Positions 10,638 to 19,710 of a DNA stretch of 64,000 nucleotides are shown here, piece by piece; position 1 is the stretch's first letter, and the number at the start of each line of letters is the position of its first letter. The stretch is taken from positions 62,001 through 126,000 of the forward strand of contig JAKSDA010000454.1 in the NCBI GenBank assembly GCA_022360315.1, read 5' to 3'. A program made the translations under genes and the position numbers. Below the pieces are notes generated by a model. It saw nothing but the letters and a program-made list of their open reading frames with translations. It did no database searches and was not told the DNA's origin. Source of the stretch: Pseudomonadota bacterium (GTDB lineage: Bacteria > Myxococcota_A > Polyangia > Haliangiales > Haliangiaceae).

Positions 10638-11435
10638 ATGCGAAGGTTAGTTCAGCGAACCGGCCAGACGCTTCGCCGCCTCGGCTTGGCCGCGGATGAA
10701 ATCGCCTCGCGTCGCTCCCGCCATCTGCCGCTCTATTGGCGCATTTTTGCCTACGCCCTGGCGGCCAGCGCAGTGGTGGGACTGGCCATCGTGCTCTTTT
10801 TCCCCGCCGCGTCGGGACTGTTCTTGTTCGGGCTTTACTCCATCCCGTCCAATTCGGCGATCCCATTGCCCCATGAGCCCGGCCTGCTTTTCTTTGCCAA
10901 GTTCTATCACCCGGTTTGGATCGCTCTGGCCGGCACCTTGGGCACCGCAATCGCGGCCTTTGCCGATTACGAACTGGTCGGACGCGCCATGCAGCATCCC
11001 AAGATCAGTGGCGCACGCGAAACCCGTGTCTATCAATGGGCATGCCGCTGGTTGATGGCTCGACCATTCGTCACGGTAGTGATCTTTGCAGCAACGCCCT
11101 TGCCGGTGTATGTCGTGCGTGTGTTGGCGCCGGCTTCGGGTTATTCGATCGGGCGTTACGTTGCTGCCATGATGGTAGGTCGGTTTCCGCGATTCCTGGC
11201 CGTGGCCTGGCTCGGCTATGTAGTGCCCATTCCGGCCTGGGTGCTGGGTCTGATGTTTGTCATGCTCGTCTTGCCGTTTCTGTTCACCAGCCTGACCAAC
11301 CCGGATAGCGAAGAAGGCGCCGGCGATCAAGAGAGGATCGCCATCCTCGACTCACTGGAGATGGAACTGGAGCCCCAGGCGAGTTCGAGCACACGCATTC
11401 CAGCAGCCAGCCGGCTATTCGACCCGGTCGACTGA
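10638..11435 (+). CDS. VTT/DedA-like (SNARE-associated) membrane protein
   Basis: A 265-residue protein with about five membrane helices between residues 32 and 215, a cytoplasmic N-terminus and a polar C-terminal tail. The segment SIPSNSAIPLPHEP followed by FYHPVWIALAGTLGTAIAAFADYELVG-like sequence resembles VTT-domain proteins of the YqaA/DedA group, which handle lipids such as scramblases or undecaprenyl-phosphate carriers. It is separated from the terB-like gene by 157 bp, so co-transcription is uncertain. Its 3' end overlaps the convergent small gene by 21 bp. Confidence 0.72.
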   Translation: MRRLVQRTGQTLRRLGLAADEIASRRSRHLPLYWRIFAYALAASAVVGLAIVLFFPAASGLFLFGLYSIPSNSAIPLPHEPGLLFFAKFYHPVWIALAGTLGTAIAAFADYELVGRAMQHPKISGARETRVYQWACRWLMARPFVTVVIFAATPLPVYVVRVLAPASGYSIGRYVAAMMVGRFPRFLAVAWLGYVVPIPAWVLGLMFVMLVLPFLFTSLTNPDSEEGAGDQERIAILDSLEMELEPQASSSTRIPAASRLFDPVD

Positions 11436-11831
11436 GTTCGCGCCCGGTCCGATACGCCGCCGGCATGGCAAGCCATTATCCGGATTCACCGGGATCGCCC
11501 GAAAGTGCCTTCGGCGAGCGGTTGGGATGTCTGTATGGACAGATTTCGCCGTCTGGAGCTGCTGGTGCAAACGAACGTTTTCCCGGCGCAGAGTGGTAAT
11601 TCGCCGATGCAACGTGCCGATCGTGAGTTCGGCGTTGACCGTTTGCCTGCGCAGATTGTCCACCTGGCTCTGTTGCTCTCTGATCCAGCTGTTTATCGCA
11701 AGAGCGAGGAATAGCACAGCCACGATGAGACCTACGACCCAGCACGGTCGGCGCTGGTGAGAGTAGGGGACGCGTACTTCAGGCCCGATGAGCCTGGTTG
11801 AGCTTGATGAGGGACGCCACAAAACACCCAT
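11415..11831 (-). CDS. Small bitopic coiled-coil protein (FtsB/FtsL-like layout)
   Basis: A 138-residue frame from ATG 11831. One strong membrane helix (WVVGLIVAVLFLALAI, about residues 30-48) is directly followed by a heptad-rich helix (VDNLRRQTVNAELTIGTLH and RRENVRLHQQLQ) and a basic disordered tail. This is the layout of FtsB/FtsL-type division or other bitopic periplasmic proteins, but similarity is only architectural. An in-frame ATG lies 69 bp upstream. The 3' end overlaps the convergent VTT gene, which lowers confidence. Confidence 0.5.
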   Translation of the reverse strand: MGVLWRPSSSSTRLIGPEVRVPYSHQRRPCWVVGLIVAVLFLALAINSWIREQQSQVDNLRRQTVNAELTIGTLHRRITTLRRENVRLHQQLQTAKSVHTDIPTARRRHFRAIPVNPDNGLPCRRRIGPGANSVDRVE

Positions 11832-11927
11832 GCTCTCAGCGTACCACTCCGGGCAGTCGGCAGTCGACAGTGGCCAGTTGGCCGAGATCCAGCCGTCCAA
11901 CGTCTGTCGACCGGGAACATCGCCAGG

Positions 11928-12809
11928 TCAGGGCAGGATGGCGAAGATTCGCGCCTGGGCCTGACTGCCGTCTTTGACCGGAAGCACCCCGATGATCACC
12001 AGCGCTCCGGTCGGCGGCAGTATATCGAGATTGGCCATATTTTCGATCTGATACTTGTTAGCTCGGAGCATGACCTGGTGAGTGATGAAGTCCTTGGACG
12101 GCCCGTAGTCCAGGCTCAGAGTGTCGATGCCGATCCCCGCAACATCCCGCTGAACCAGCAATTCGGCGCTTTCCCTGGCAAAACCGGGGAAGTGCATGGT
12201 CTTGCTCTCGTCCATGTTGATGTACTTGGCGGGATCGCCATATCGCGCATGCCAGCCCGTGTTCAAGATGACCAACGAGCCGGCCGCGATCTTGCCGTGC
12301 ACAGCTTCCCAGGCCACTACGTCAGCGACAGTGAGCTGATAATTCGGATTCTTGGCCACCCTGTCCCGGACGTCGATGACCGCGGCATGGACAAACAGAT
12401 CGGACAGTGGAATCGCTTCGATCGAGCGTTTGCCGGGCACGAAGTGGGATGGTGCGTCCATGTGGGTGCCGGTATTTTCACCCATTTCGAACTTGTGCAG
12501 CCGGTAGCCCTTGTCGTAGTCGACCAGTCGAGTCATGGCAAACGGCACCCCGCCGGGCCAAAAGGCCATTTCTGGATGCATGGGATGGGTGAGATCGACG
12601 AGCTTGGCCGGATCGAGCTGCAGCGGCCCGGTAGAGCTGGCTGGACCCGCGGGCTCCGATTTGACCGCGTTCGAGCGGTCGGGACCGGGGGCTGCTGGCT
12701 GAACCGCTGTGGAGTCGGCCTGCACTGGCTCCGGCTGGACCGCACTCGGGCCGGCACACGCCACCGTACCGGCCACTGCGATCGACAACGCAGTAAGTCG
12801 TTTACTCAT
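11928..12809 (-). CDS. Lipoprotein cyclase-family (KynB-like) hydrolase
   Basis: A 293-residue protein starting at ATG 12809 behind an AGGAG site. The N-terminus is a lipoprotein signal with Cys at about residue 18 (AGTVAC), then a low-complexity Pro/Ala/Val linker to about residue 60. The catalytic domain begins LVDLTHPMHPEM and carries NTGTHMDAPSHF (about 120), the metal-binding motif of the cyclase/arylformamidase family. Related enzymes hydrolyse N-formylkynurenine or isatin or cyclise polyketides. The outward lipid-anchored location is unusual compared with cytoplasmic KynB, so the substrate is unknown. Confidence 0.88.
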   Translation of the reverse strand: MSKRLTALSIAVAGTVACAGPSAVQPEPVQADSTAVQPAAPGPDRSNAVKSEPAGPASSTGPLQLDPAKLVDLTHPMHPEMAFWPGGVPFAMTRLVDYDKGYRLHKFEMGENTGTHMDAPSHFVPGKRSIEAIPLSDLFVHAAVIDVRDRVAKNPNYQLTVADVVAWEAVHGKIAAGSLVILNTGWHARYGDPAKYINMDESKTMHFPGFARESAELLVQRDVAGIGIDTLSLDYGPSKDFITHQVMLRANKYQIENMANLDILPPTGALVIIGVLPVKDGSQAQARIFAILP

Positions 12810-13094
12810 GGTTATTCTCCTCGTCATCGACGTACATGGCGTCAAATGGGGCCGTGGTATACCACAGCGGATATGTAGTCCGCTGGAGCGCTTGCCCGCT
12901 TCTACTGCAACTGACTTGCCGCGATGGCATTTGCAGATGCCCGCGGGAGAGTTGCAGCACGGCAGCGCCAACGCCTGCGGGTCATAGCATTGAGTTGCCG
13001 CCGCATTTGAGTGTCCGTCCATCGGCAATGGGGCTGGGCTTTGACAACATCGCGGCCAATAGCCTACTGTCTGCGCCACGAGAGGACTGGGGCC
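12810..13094. other. Divergent intergenic region before the injection-system operon
   Basis: 285 bp between the leftward cyclase and rightward sheath gene. No convincing gene is present. Antisense-type frames cross it but have no start or motif support. It holds the promoter proposed at 13041-13070 and the cyclase ribosome-binding site. Confidence 0.6.
13041..13070 (+). promoter_or_regulatory. Putative promoter of the contractile-system operon
   Basis: TTGACA, 18-bp spacer, TACTGT, ending 25 bp before the sheath start codon. The -35 is perfect and the -10 has the TAnnnT frame. It resembles the promoter proposed for pspA (7353), which would allow co-regulation. Confidence 0.42.
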
Positions 13095-14462
13095 ATGACA
13101 CGAATCATTCCTGGCGTACAGGTAGAAGTCGTCAAAGAAGTCGTAGCACCGCAACTGGCGCCCTCGGGAGTGCTGGGTCTAGTCGGGCTTACCGAGACCG
13201 GATCCGAGGGAATCGGCCGGGCATCCAGCTGGAGCCGTTACGTCGAAACCTTCGGACGGGCCAGTGCATTCAGCATTCCCGCAGCCGGGCAAGCACTGGC
13301 CAACGGGGTCTTCGAGCTGGTGGTGGCACCGGTGCAGTCCACCACTGCGGTGGCTGCTTCGGTCGACATTCCGGATGCGAGCGACGAGGGCAAGACCGCC
13401 CTGACCATCAAGGCTCGGGTGCCCGGCCCATGGGCCAATGGCATCGCAGTGCAAATCGCCTCGCGCCAGACCCTCGGCGGCGACAAGGTCTTCGATCTCA
13501 CGGTATTGCGAGGAGACAACAGCGAAGTACTGCGCAAGCTGGCGGTCGATCCCGAGACCGAGCGCCCGGTTGCTGCCATGCTCCAGGGCAGCTCGGTGTA
13601 CTGCACCTGCGAGCTGGCCGAGGGCCAGCAGGCGCTGTGGCCCAAAGATGGCGAGTACGAACTCGACAACGGCAGGGACGCCAGCTCCAACGAGTACATC
13701 GATGCCCTGCGCACCCTTGCCAACGAGGCCGATGTCGACCTCGTCCTGGTCGATGTGCAAAGCCTGTCCGACGCCGCCCGGGTCGCCAAGATCTACAGCG
13801 AAGTCGTGGCCCACTGCGAAAAGATGAGCAGCGAGAGCAAAGGCCGCATCGGTTTTGGCCAGCTCGCTCCCGGTGCTGCGTTGAACGACTACGAAGAAAT
13901 GGTCGGAAATCTCGTCTCCGATCGCTTTGTCTTGCTCGCTCCCCACGGCGTGGCCGGCGCAGTGGCCGGCATGATCGGCAAACTGCGCTACTTTCACTCG
14001 CCCACCTTCAAGACCGTGGCCGGCCTGGGTCAGCTGCGCCGCAACTTCGGGGTCGAAGATCAACGCGGCCTGCTCAAGGCAAACGTGGTGCCCGTGGTCA
14101 ATCAACGCGGCCGGGGCAACATTGTCCTGCGCGGCCTTACCTCGGATGGCGACCAGATCAGCGTACGTCGGGTCGCCGATCGCGCCGTGCGCGGAGTACA
14201 GATGCTAGGTGAGCTATTCATCGGCCGACTCAACAATGAAACCGGCCGGGCCGCGCTCAAGCAAAAACTGGTTGAGTTTTTGGTTCAGATGGAAAAAGAC
14301 GGGGCTCTGGTGCCCTCTACCGACGGCTCCGACCCGGCCTTCAAATGCGACGTGTATTCCTCCCAGGCCGATTTTCAGAAGGGCATCGTGCGAGTCGATC
14401 TGGCCGTGCGGCCGGTTCGCGCCATCGATTACATCTACGCGACCATTCTGGTCCAAGCGTGA
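13095..14462 (+). CDS. Contractile tail sheath protein
   Basis: A 455-residue protein that starts the tail operon. ATG 13095 is preceded by a purine-rich GAGGACTGGGG. The opening MTRIIPGVQVEVV and the C-terminal region (LGELFIGRLNNETGRAALK, followed by VRVDLAVRPVRAIDYIYATI) match phage tail sheath subunits: the N- and C-terminal strands form the inter-subunit mesh and the C-terminal domain packs on the tube. Length is typical for a single-type sheath. Only one sheath gene is present, unlike PVC/Afp systems with two or three. Confidence 0.93.
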   Translation: MTRIIPGVQVEVVKEVVAPQLAPSGVLGLVGLTETGSEGIGRASSWSRYVETFGRASAFSIPAAGQALANGVFELVVAPVQSTTAVAASVDIPDASDEGKTALTIKARVPGPWANGIAVQIASRQTLGGDKVFDLTVLRGDNSEVLRKLAVDPETERPVAAMLQGSSVYCTCELAEGQQALWPKDGEYELDNGRDASSNEYIDALRTLANEADVDLVLVDVQSLSDAARVAKIYSEVVAHCEKMSSESKGRIGFGQLAPGAALNDYEEMVGNLVSDRFVLLAPHGVAGAVAGMIGKLRYFHSPTFKTVAGLGQLRRNFGVEDQRGLLKANVVPVVNQRGRGNIVLRGLTSDGDQISVRRVADRAVRGVQMLGELFIGRLNNETGRAALKQKLVEFLVQMEKDGALVPSTDGSDPAFKCDVYSSQADFQKGIVRVDLAVRPVRAIDYIYATILVQA

Positions 14463-14477
14463 GAGAGACCATAGACC

Positions 14478-14870
14478 ATGCCGACCGTATTTTCCGCCAA
14501 CAAGAGCAATGTGCTGATCGACGGCGAGGCTGTCGAGGGCCTGCAATCGCTGGTCTTTCGAGTGGTCACCGAGCGCGAAGATGTGCGCGCTGTGGGCAGC
14601 GACGAACGGGTCGATGTGAGCTTTGGGCTGCGCACAGTCCAGGGCGAGCTGATCGTTCGCTCGGCCAGCTTCGTGCTGGATACTCATCTCGGCGATCGGT
14701 CGAAATTTCAGCTGGTCGCCGATCTCAAAAAAGACGAGGGCAGCGAGGCAGCCAAACGCACTCTGTCGTTTGACGATTGCTTTGTCGAGGGCAAGTCGTT
14801 CGGCATGGACGCGGGCGGCACGGCAGTGACCACCTACGCCTTCAGCGCCACCCGAGTGCGCGAGGAGTAA
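14478..14870 (+). CDS. Tail tube protein (predicted)
   Basis: A 130-residue beta-rich protein 15 bp after the sheath gene. Strand-like segments (NVLIDGEAVEG, SLVFRVVTE, VDVSFGLRTVQGELIVR) and the terminal TTYAFSATRVREE suit the beta-barrel tube subunits of contractile tails, which stack as hexameric rings inside the sheath. The call rests mostly on position, length and fold impression; no strict family motif is visible. The next gene starts 3 bp later. Confidence 0.75.
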   Translation: MPTVFSANKSNVLIDGEAVEGLQSLVFRVVTEREDVRAVGSDERVDVSFGLRTVQGELIVRSASFVLDTHLGDRSKFQLVADLKKDEGSEAAKRTLSFDDCFVEGKSFGMDAGGTAVTTYAFSATRVREE

Positions 14871-14873
14871 GCT

Positions 14874-15803
14874 GTGCCGGCGCGCGATGCCGGACATGTG
14901 GAGCGGGAGCCGATCACGATCGACAGTGCCGCATTCGAGGCGGGATTTCGCGGCTTCGACCGGCCGTTGCCGGTGAGCAGCCGCGACGGCACCGAGGTCG
15001 CACTGCAACCGTGGCGTTTTGGCGATCACTTCGATGCGCTGCGCTCGAGCCTGATACCGGGCCAGGGCACCCTGGAGCTGGATCAGTCGGCGTTTGCCCG
15101 CCAGGTGCTCTACCGCTCGGAGGTGCCCATGCACCTGCACGACGAGCTGGCTCCGCTGGCCCTTTGGTGGGCAGCCGGCGGTCACGGCTCGCAGTTCTCT
15201 CCACAGGGCGAAGGCGAGCGCGATTTCGACAGACGCGGGGTCGCCAGCACCGACAGCTGGCAAACCATCGGTGCCGTGGCCGTCCGCCTGCGCCGGTGGA
15301 CCGAGGGCGAACGGCAAGCGGCACTGGCCCGGCACGGCGAAACCCGGGGTGATGTGCCCTGGCTCGATATTGCCGGCTATGTCGAGGCCATGGTGCGAGC
15401 CAGTGTGGTCGCCATCGCGCCCGAGCGCGAGCTCGATGAGCTCGACTCGGGAGTCACCCCCGGGCTCATCGATAGAGTCGTGGCCGCCAATGTGATCGAT
15501 CCGGCCACCGAGCCCATGACCAGCTGGGCTGCCAGTGTGCACAACGCTGCTGCCAAGACCCTGACCCTGTGCCGCGTGCTGGGCTGGACTCCGACGCAAG
15601 TATGGGCCACGCCAGCCGCCGAGATCGACCGCCTGCTGGCCATCATCGACCTGGTCGAGAGTCCACCAAACTCACCGGATCGGGCTGCGCTGGCCACGAC
15701 CCCGCATGCTCACGCCCCGCGTCCACACCGGTCTGCCATGCCGGCCAGCCGGCTGGCCGCATACTCCGACGCGGTCATCGTCGATATCGAGGACGACGGA
15801 TGA
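14874..15803 (+). CDS. Tail assembly chaperone-like protein
   Basis: A 309-residue protein beginning at GTG 14874. The middle region has TLELDQSAFARQVLYRSEVP and mixed alpha/beta sequence. The C-terminal part (VLGWTPTQVWATPAAEIDRLL) resembles the end of tail assembly chaperones found between tube and tape-measure genes in phages (GW-x-hxQVhxhPhxEhxxLL). Such proteins keep tube or tape proteins soluble before assembly. The last 45 residues are disordered and His/Pro-rich. It overlaps the next gene by 4 bp (ATGA). Function is by position and weak pattern. Confidence 0.6.
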   Translation: MPARDAGHVEREPITIDSAAFEAGFRGFDRPLPVSSRDGTEVALQPWRFGDHFDALRSSLIPGQGTLELDQSAFARQVLYRSEVPMHLHDELAPLALWWAAGGHGSQFSPQGEGERDFDRRGVASTDSWQTIGAVAVRLRRWTEGERQAALARHGETRGDVPWLDIAGYVEAMVRASVVAIAPERELDELDSGVTPGLIDRVVAANVIDPATEPMTSWAASVHNAAAKTLTLCRVLGWTPTQVWATPAAEIDRLLAIIDLVESPPNSPDRAALATTPHAHAPRPHRSAMPASRLAAYSDAVIVDIEDDG

Positions 15804-17110
15804 AACCGCCCAGCGGCCCATACGCCACCAGCGATGCTCTGTGCAGCCGGATTTTCGCGCCCGTGGCCCGCGCCATGGTCGATGCACTGCGCATCCTGGA
15901 CATGGAAATCGCCGTGGATGCAGCTGCCTCGCCGGTCGCAACTCACGATCCGGCCGACGACAGCGCGCAACTCGCTCGATCCGACCACGCCGAGCGCGGA
16001 CCATCGGACAAACTCGACGCCGTGGCGTCCACGCGATCGGACAGGCTCGAGGCGGGGGAGCCCGGGCAGACCAAGCACAAGATACCGACCATCACCGGCC
16101 TCGCGGTCAAGCCATCGCGGCCTGCCCACGGGCTGCCCGAGCACCGGCACAATGCTGTGATCACGCCGGCACATGCGGATCTGCCGGCCCGGCCCAGCCA
16201 GGGCGAGAGCCTGGCCTGGGCTCCGGAGCTCGACCGGCCCGGCCCAGCTCCCCCACACGTCGGCGCTGCGGTGTCGACACGCATCCAGGTACCGGCGCCG
16301 CAGAGCACCGACGATGCCCCGGCTCGATTGCCCGCCCAGCCGGCCAAGCGCGACCAGCCCGGACCCGATCAGCCAACAAGCCAGATTGCTGCACCGGCAG
16401 ACGCGCAGATACCGGTGCAGCGGAGCGCGGGGGAGTCCTCGGCCCGGCCGCTCGATCTCGCCCGACGCGAATCTGCCCGGCCACCGAGTGCACCGGACCG
16501 ACCGGACCGACAAACCGCGGTTCTGGATTCCCGTGTCGTCGAGTCGCGGCCATACACCGATCCGGCCGGGCCGCGCCATGACCCGGCTCGGGCTCGGGTG
16601 CCGATGGTACCGACTGCTCTGCCGGCGCGCGAGACGCGCCAGACCGGCGAGCGGAACGTGCAAATCGAGATGCATACCTCGGGGGCAGCTCCTGTCAGTC
16701 GCGAGCGAGTCCGGCACTCCCGGCCCATGGCAGACCTCGCGCAGCCATTGACTGCGCCCCCTGAAGCCGTTTTGCGCACCACCGGCGTTGCCCTGGTTCC
16801 GCGCTCGCAGCGGACCACCGTGGCAAGCGCGGTGGCCGCCATCGAACCGGTCCTCGAACGGGCCCATCAGCTGACCATGCGCGCCCTTGAAGGACCGGCC
16901 AGGCCAGCGCCACAAGTGCCGTCCGGGCCAGCCAGCCCGGCGCCCGATCCGGAGCCGGCGAATCGGGTACACAATACATTCAACGTAAAGGTTGCGGTGA
17001 CCCCCCAGGATGGGAGCGGAAAACTGGACCACGACACTCGCGATGCCCTAGAAGAGGCGCTGATCGACATTCTGCGCGCCGCGGCCCGGCGCCACGGACT
17101 GGACGTGTAA
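15800..17110 (+). CDS. Disordered Pro/Ala-rich tail-operon protein with conserved-looking ends
   Basis: A 436-residue protein with ATG at 15800 overlapping the previous stop. Only the first about 40 residues (CSRIFAPVARAMVDALRILD) and the last about 50 (HNTFNVKVAVTPQDGSGKL, then DALEEALIDILRAAARRHG) look folded. The roughly 310 residues between are dominated by Pro, Ala, Arg, Asp and Gln with no hydrophobic core. Folded ends joined by a long flexible chain would suit a scaffold, inner-tube filler or tape-like role, and it lies where a tape-measure-related gene is often found. No homology recognised. Confidence 0.75.
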   Translation: MKPPSGPYATSDALCSRIFAPVARAMVDALRILDMEIAVDAAASPVATHDPADDSAQLARSDHAERGPSDKLDAVASTRSDRLEAGEPGQTKHKIPTITGLAVKPSRPAHGLPEHRHNAVITPAHADLPARPSQGESLAWAPELDRPGPAPPHVGAAVSTRIQVPAPQSTDDAPARLPAQPAKRDQPGPDQPTSQIAAPADAQIPVQRSAGESSARPLDLARRESARPPSAPDRPDRQTAVLDSRVVESRPYTDPAGPRHDPARARVPMVPTALPARETRQTGERNVQIEMHTSGAAPVSRERVRHSRPMADLAQPLTAPPEAVLRTTGVALVPRSQRTTVASAVAAIEPVLERAHQLTMRALEGPARPAPQVPSGPASPAPDPEPANRVHNTFNVKVAVTPQDGSGKLDHDTRDALEEALIDILRAAARRHGLDV

Positions 17111-17114
17111 ATCG

Positions 17115-18149
17115 ATGGCGCAGAAAATCGGCTATCACGCCACTATTGGCAGCCAGATCGCGAGCAGTCGGCCCAACCAGGGCGAACGCCAGCTGCTCGC
17201 GCTATTCAGCGAGCTGAGCATGGACAGCATTGGCGGCCGCTGCCGGCTGGAGCTGGGCGGCAACCGAGTCGAAGCCCCGGCGCCCGGCGATGCCATCAGC
17301 GTCGAGCTGTCGGCTGGCGAGAGCTCAGCCGCGGTGTTTACCGGCGAGGTCGAGGCGGTCGAGGTCACTGCCACGTCCCAGCGCATTGTTGCCAGTGACG
17401 GACTGGTCAAGCTCGGTCGGCTCGATATCGAGGTCACCTACGAGGATGTGAGCGTTGATTTCATCGTCAAGGATCTGCTCGATCAGGCCGGGATATCCAT
17501 CGGCACCATCGACACCGGCCCGGATCTCGCCGTCTACGTGATCCATCGCGGGCCGCGCGCTCTGCACTACGCGCAAGAGCTGGCCGCTTTATGCGGCGCC
17601 GACCTGTACACCGACGGCCGTGGTGCCGCGCATTTTGCCAGTCCCAGGCAAGGTGCGGCCGATCACCGCTTTTCGTACGGCGAGAGCGTGATCTCCCTCG
17701 ATCTCTACCGGCCTCCCCTGGTCGTCGACAGCATCGCTGTATGGGGCGAGGGCGCGGCTGGCAGCAAAGGGGCGGACAAGACACACTGGCTGGCCAGCGA
17801 TCTGGCCGGAGTGAGCGGCAAGGCGGCCATCGATGCCAGCGGTGCCACGACGAGTGGTTCGCTCGGCCAGAGCCCGCGCCAGCTCAAGAGCGGTGCCGTG
17901 CGCACTGGCGAGGCGGCCCAGGCCTGCGCCGACGGCCACATGGCTGCTCTGGCCAGCCGCCGAGTGCGCGGTCGCGTGGACATCTTCGGCACTCCCGGGA
18001 TCGAGCCCGGCGACCTGATCGACATCGCCGATCTGCCCGACCAGCACGCTGCCACCAGCGCCCTGCTGAAGAATCACACCCTGCGGGTGCGCCAGGTCCG
18101 CCACCTGATGAGCCGGCGGCGCGGCTATATCACCCGATTGGAGTTTTGA
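17115..18149 (+). CDS. Baseplate hub protein, gpD / VgrG N-domain type
   Basis: A 344-residue protein starting 4 bp after the disordered-protein gene. The order of segments (GGRCRLELGGN; FTGEVEAVEVT; a DIEVTYEDVSVDFIVKDLL block; ALHYAQELAALCGADLY; GRVDIFGTPGIEPGDLIDI) follows the late-control gpD hub of Mu/P2-like tails, equivalent to the N-terminal half of VgrG. It should form the trimeric hub between tube and spike. The matching spike is a separate gene at 23266, so hub and spike are split here rather than fused as in VgrG or Afp8. Confidence 0.88.
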   Translation: MAQKIGYHATIGSQIASSRPNQGERQLLALFSELSMDSIGGRCRLELGGNRVEAPAPGDAISVELSAGESSAAVFTGEVEAVEVTATSQRIVASDGLVKLGRLDIEVTYEDVSVDFIVKDLLDQAGISIGTIDTGPDLAVYVIHRGPRALHYAQELAALCGADLYTDGRGAAHFASPRQGAADHRFSYGESVISLDLYRPPLVVDSIAVWGEGAAGSKGADKTHWLASDLAGVSGKAAIDASGATTSGSLGQSPRQLKSGAVRTGEAAQACADGHMAALASRRVRGRVDIFGTPGIEPGDLIDIADLPDQHAATSALLKNHTLRVRQVRHLMSRRRGYITRLEF

Positions 18150-18150
18150 A

Positions 18151-19050
18151 ATGGCAGTGCGCATCGGCAATATCGAACTGGTCGGGGTACAGGACGTGTA
18201 CACCGATGAGGCCCGCACCCTGGTCGAGCAGCGAGTACCCGATCAGCAGGGTTCGGTGTTTCAGGATCTGGGCCGAGACCCGGTTACCATCACGCTCGAG
18301 GGCATCCTGTTCGACCGCTACCAGGCCGGGCAGAGTGCCGACGACCGGACCGACGCGGTTCTGCGCATTTTGGAAGCGCTGCGCGCGGCCCAGGCCGGAG
18401 CCGAGCCGCAGTCGTTTGCCGCCGACATCGCGGTGGGCACCGAGCTCACCGATGTGGTCATCGAGGACGTCAAATTCATCCAGGTCGCGGGGTATCGCAG
18501 CCGCTATCGCTTTACCATCCGGCTGCGCGAGTACACTGCACCGCCCGAGCCTGCCGGGACAGCGATCGCGCCGGTCAATGCCAATGTCGAGGCCGATGCG
18601 GCCGCCTGGGCCTCGGGCGGACTGGCTGCCGGGGCGGTTTTGCAGGATCCCGGGTCGCTCGGCGATGCACTCGCCAACCAGCCCGATCTGCTCGATCACC
18701 TGAGCATGGACGACCTCGGCGCGAGCATCGCGCAGAATGTCGATTCTCTGACCGGCGGCGCGTTCAACGACATCCTCGACGCGGTGTCCAGCGTCGATCT
18801 CGAAACCGTCATGGATCTGGTCCAGGCTGTGCGCGACGCTGACAGCCTGGGCGATTTTTTGACCAAGCTGGCCGACGAGAACCTCGACCTACCCTTTGAT
18901 ATCGGCACGGCCACCGCCCTGGTCAAGGCCCTGGCCGGCGGCCTCGACTTTCTCAAGAAGCTCAAAAACGTCTCCGACCAGGCCAGTAAACTGGCCAATG
19001 ATCTCACCGATTTCGACCCCCTGGCCGGCCTGCGGCCACTGCTCGATTAG
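18151..19050 (+). CDS. DNA_circ_N-like tail adaptor with helical C-terminus
   Basis: A 299-residue protein, 1 bp after the hub gene. The first about 130 residues (VGVQDVYTDEARTLVEQRVP, DPVTITLEGILFDR) resemble the N-terminal domain of phage tail/DNA-circulation proteins and LysM-partnered baseplate proteins that bind next to the hub. The remainder is a helical, Asp/Leu/Ala-rich region (SMDDLGASIAQNVDSL, VDLETVMDLVQAVRDADS). It ends just before the reversed gene pair. Role as a tail-baseplate adaptor is likely from sequence and order; the helical half is unexplained. Confidence 0.75.
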   Translation: MAVRIGNIELVGVQDVYTDEARTLVEQRVPDQQGSVFQDLGRDPVTITLEGILFDRYQAGQSADDRTDAVLRILEALRAAQAGAEPQSFAADIAVGTELTDVVIEDVKFIQVAGYRSRYRFTIRLREYTAPPEPAGTAIAPVNANVEADAAAWASGGLAAGAVLQDPGSLGDALANQPDLLDHLSMDDLGASIAQNVDSLTGGAFNDILDAVSSVDLETVMDLVQAVRDADSLGDFLTKLADENLDLPFDIGTATALVKALAGGLDFLKKLKNVSDQASKLANDLTDFDPLAGLRPLLD

Positions 19051-19140
19051 CGAAGTTCCGCCTCGACGCAGGAGATGGAGCCATGCTCCATGCTGCCTCA
19101 CCTCGACCGTCTGCCTCGAACCGCGGTCGGCCAGGACCTC

Positions 19141-19710
19141 TTATCGGCTATCCTCTTTGCTCGAGAATTCTATGGCCTTCCAAGTGTCGGCCAGGTCAAG
19201 CTCGCTGACCCAGCGCTCGATGTACTCGATGTCGAGCATTGCTCCCTTGACCTGGATGATTCCGGCGATGTCTCGAAGTTGCCGCTCGGACTGCCCATGG
19301 CGGGCCCATTCGAGCTTGGCGATGATCGTGTCCTCTGCGGTCGCGACGTAGATGTCCTGTCCGAGCAGGGTGACGCGTTGACGGCGACGGAGTTCCTCGA
19401 TGCTGAACGGGCGCTGCTTCTGAATGACGAGATCGGCTTTCCACCCGGTCTCCATGTCGATGATGTTGAACTGTGAGCGGCGTCGTATCGCCTCCCTGGC
19501 CGCTTCATCGCTCACATAGTAGTCATCCGGAGAAAACCCATCGAGTAGAGCCGGCAGCTCCTGCGAGGAGAGCGCGACGACGATGTCGATGTCGTGAGTC
19601 GTCCGAGCGATCCCGTGGGCTGTACTGGCGAGTGAGCCCACAACCATATATTCGACGCCAACTCGCTCCAGAATTGCCGCCAGACGCCCGAGGAAGCTAT
19701 CGAGGCTCAT
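19141..19710 (-). CDS. Nucleotidyltransferase-fold protein (AbiEii/MNT-like)
   Basis: A 189-residue protein on the strand opposite to the surrounding tail genes. Near the N-terminus VVGSLASTAHGIARTTHDID (about 22-42) supplies the GS and DxD signature of minimal nucleotidyltransferases, followed by helical sequence and KLEWARHGQSERQLRDI. Such proteins act in toxin-antitoxin and abortive-infection pairs by nucleotidylating RNA or protein targets. The start overlaps the stop of the 86-residue gene by 4 bp, so the two form an operon. Its orientation inside the tail operon marks it as an insertion. Confidence 0.85.
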   Translation of the reverse strand: MSLDSFLGRLAAILERVGVEYMVVGSLASTAHGIARTTHDIDIVVALSSQELPALLDGFSPDDYYVSDEAAREAIRRRSQFNIIDMETGWKADLVIQKQRPFSIEELRRRQRVTLLGQDIYVATAEDTIIAKLEWARHGQSERQLRDIAGIIQVKGAMLDIEYIERWVSELDLADTWKAIEFSSKEDSR

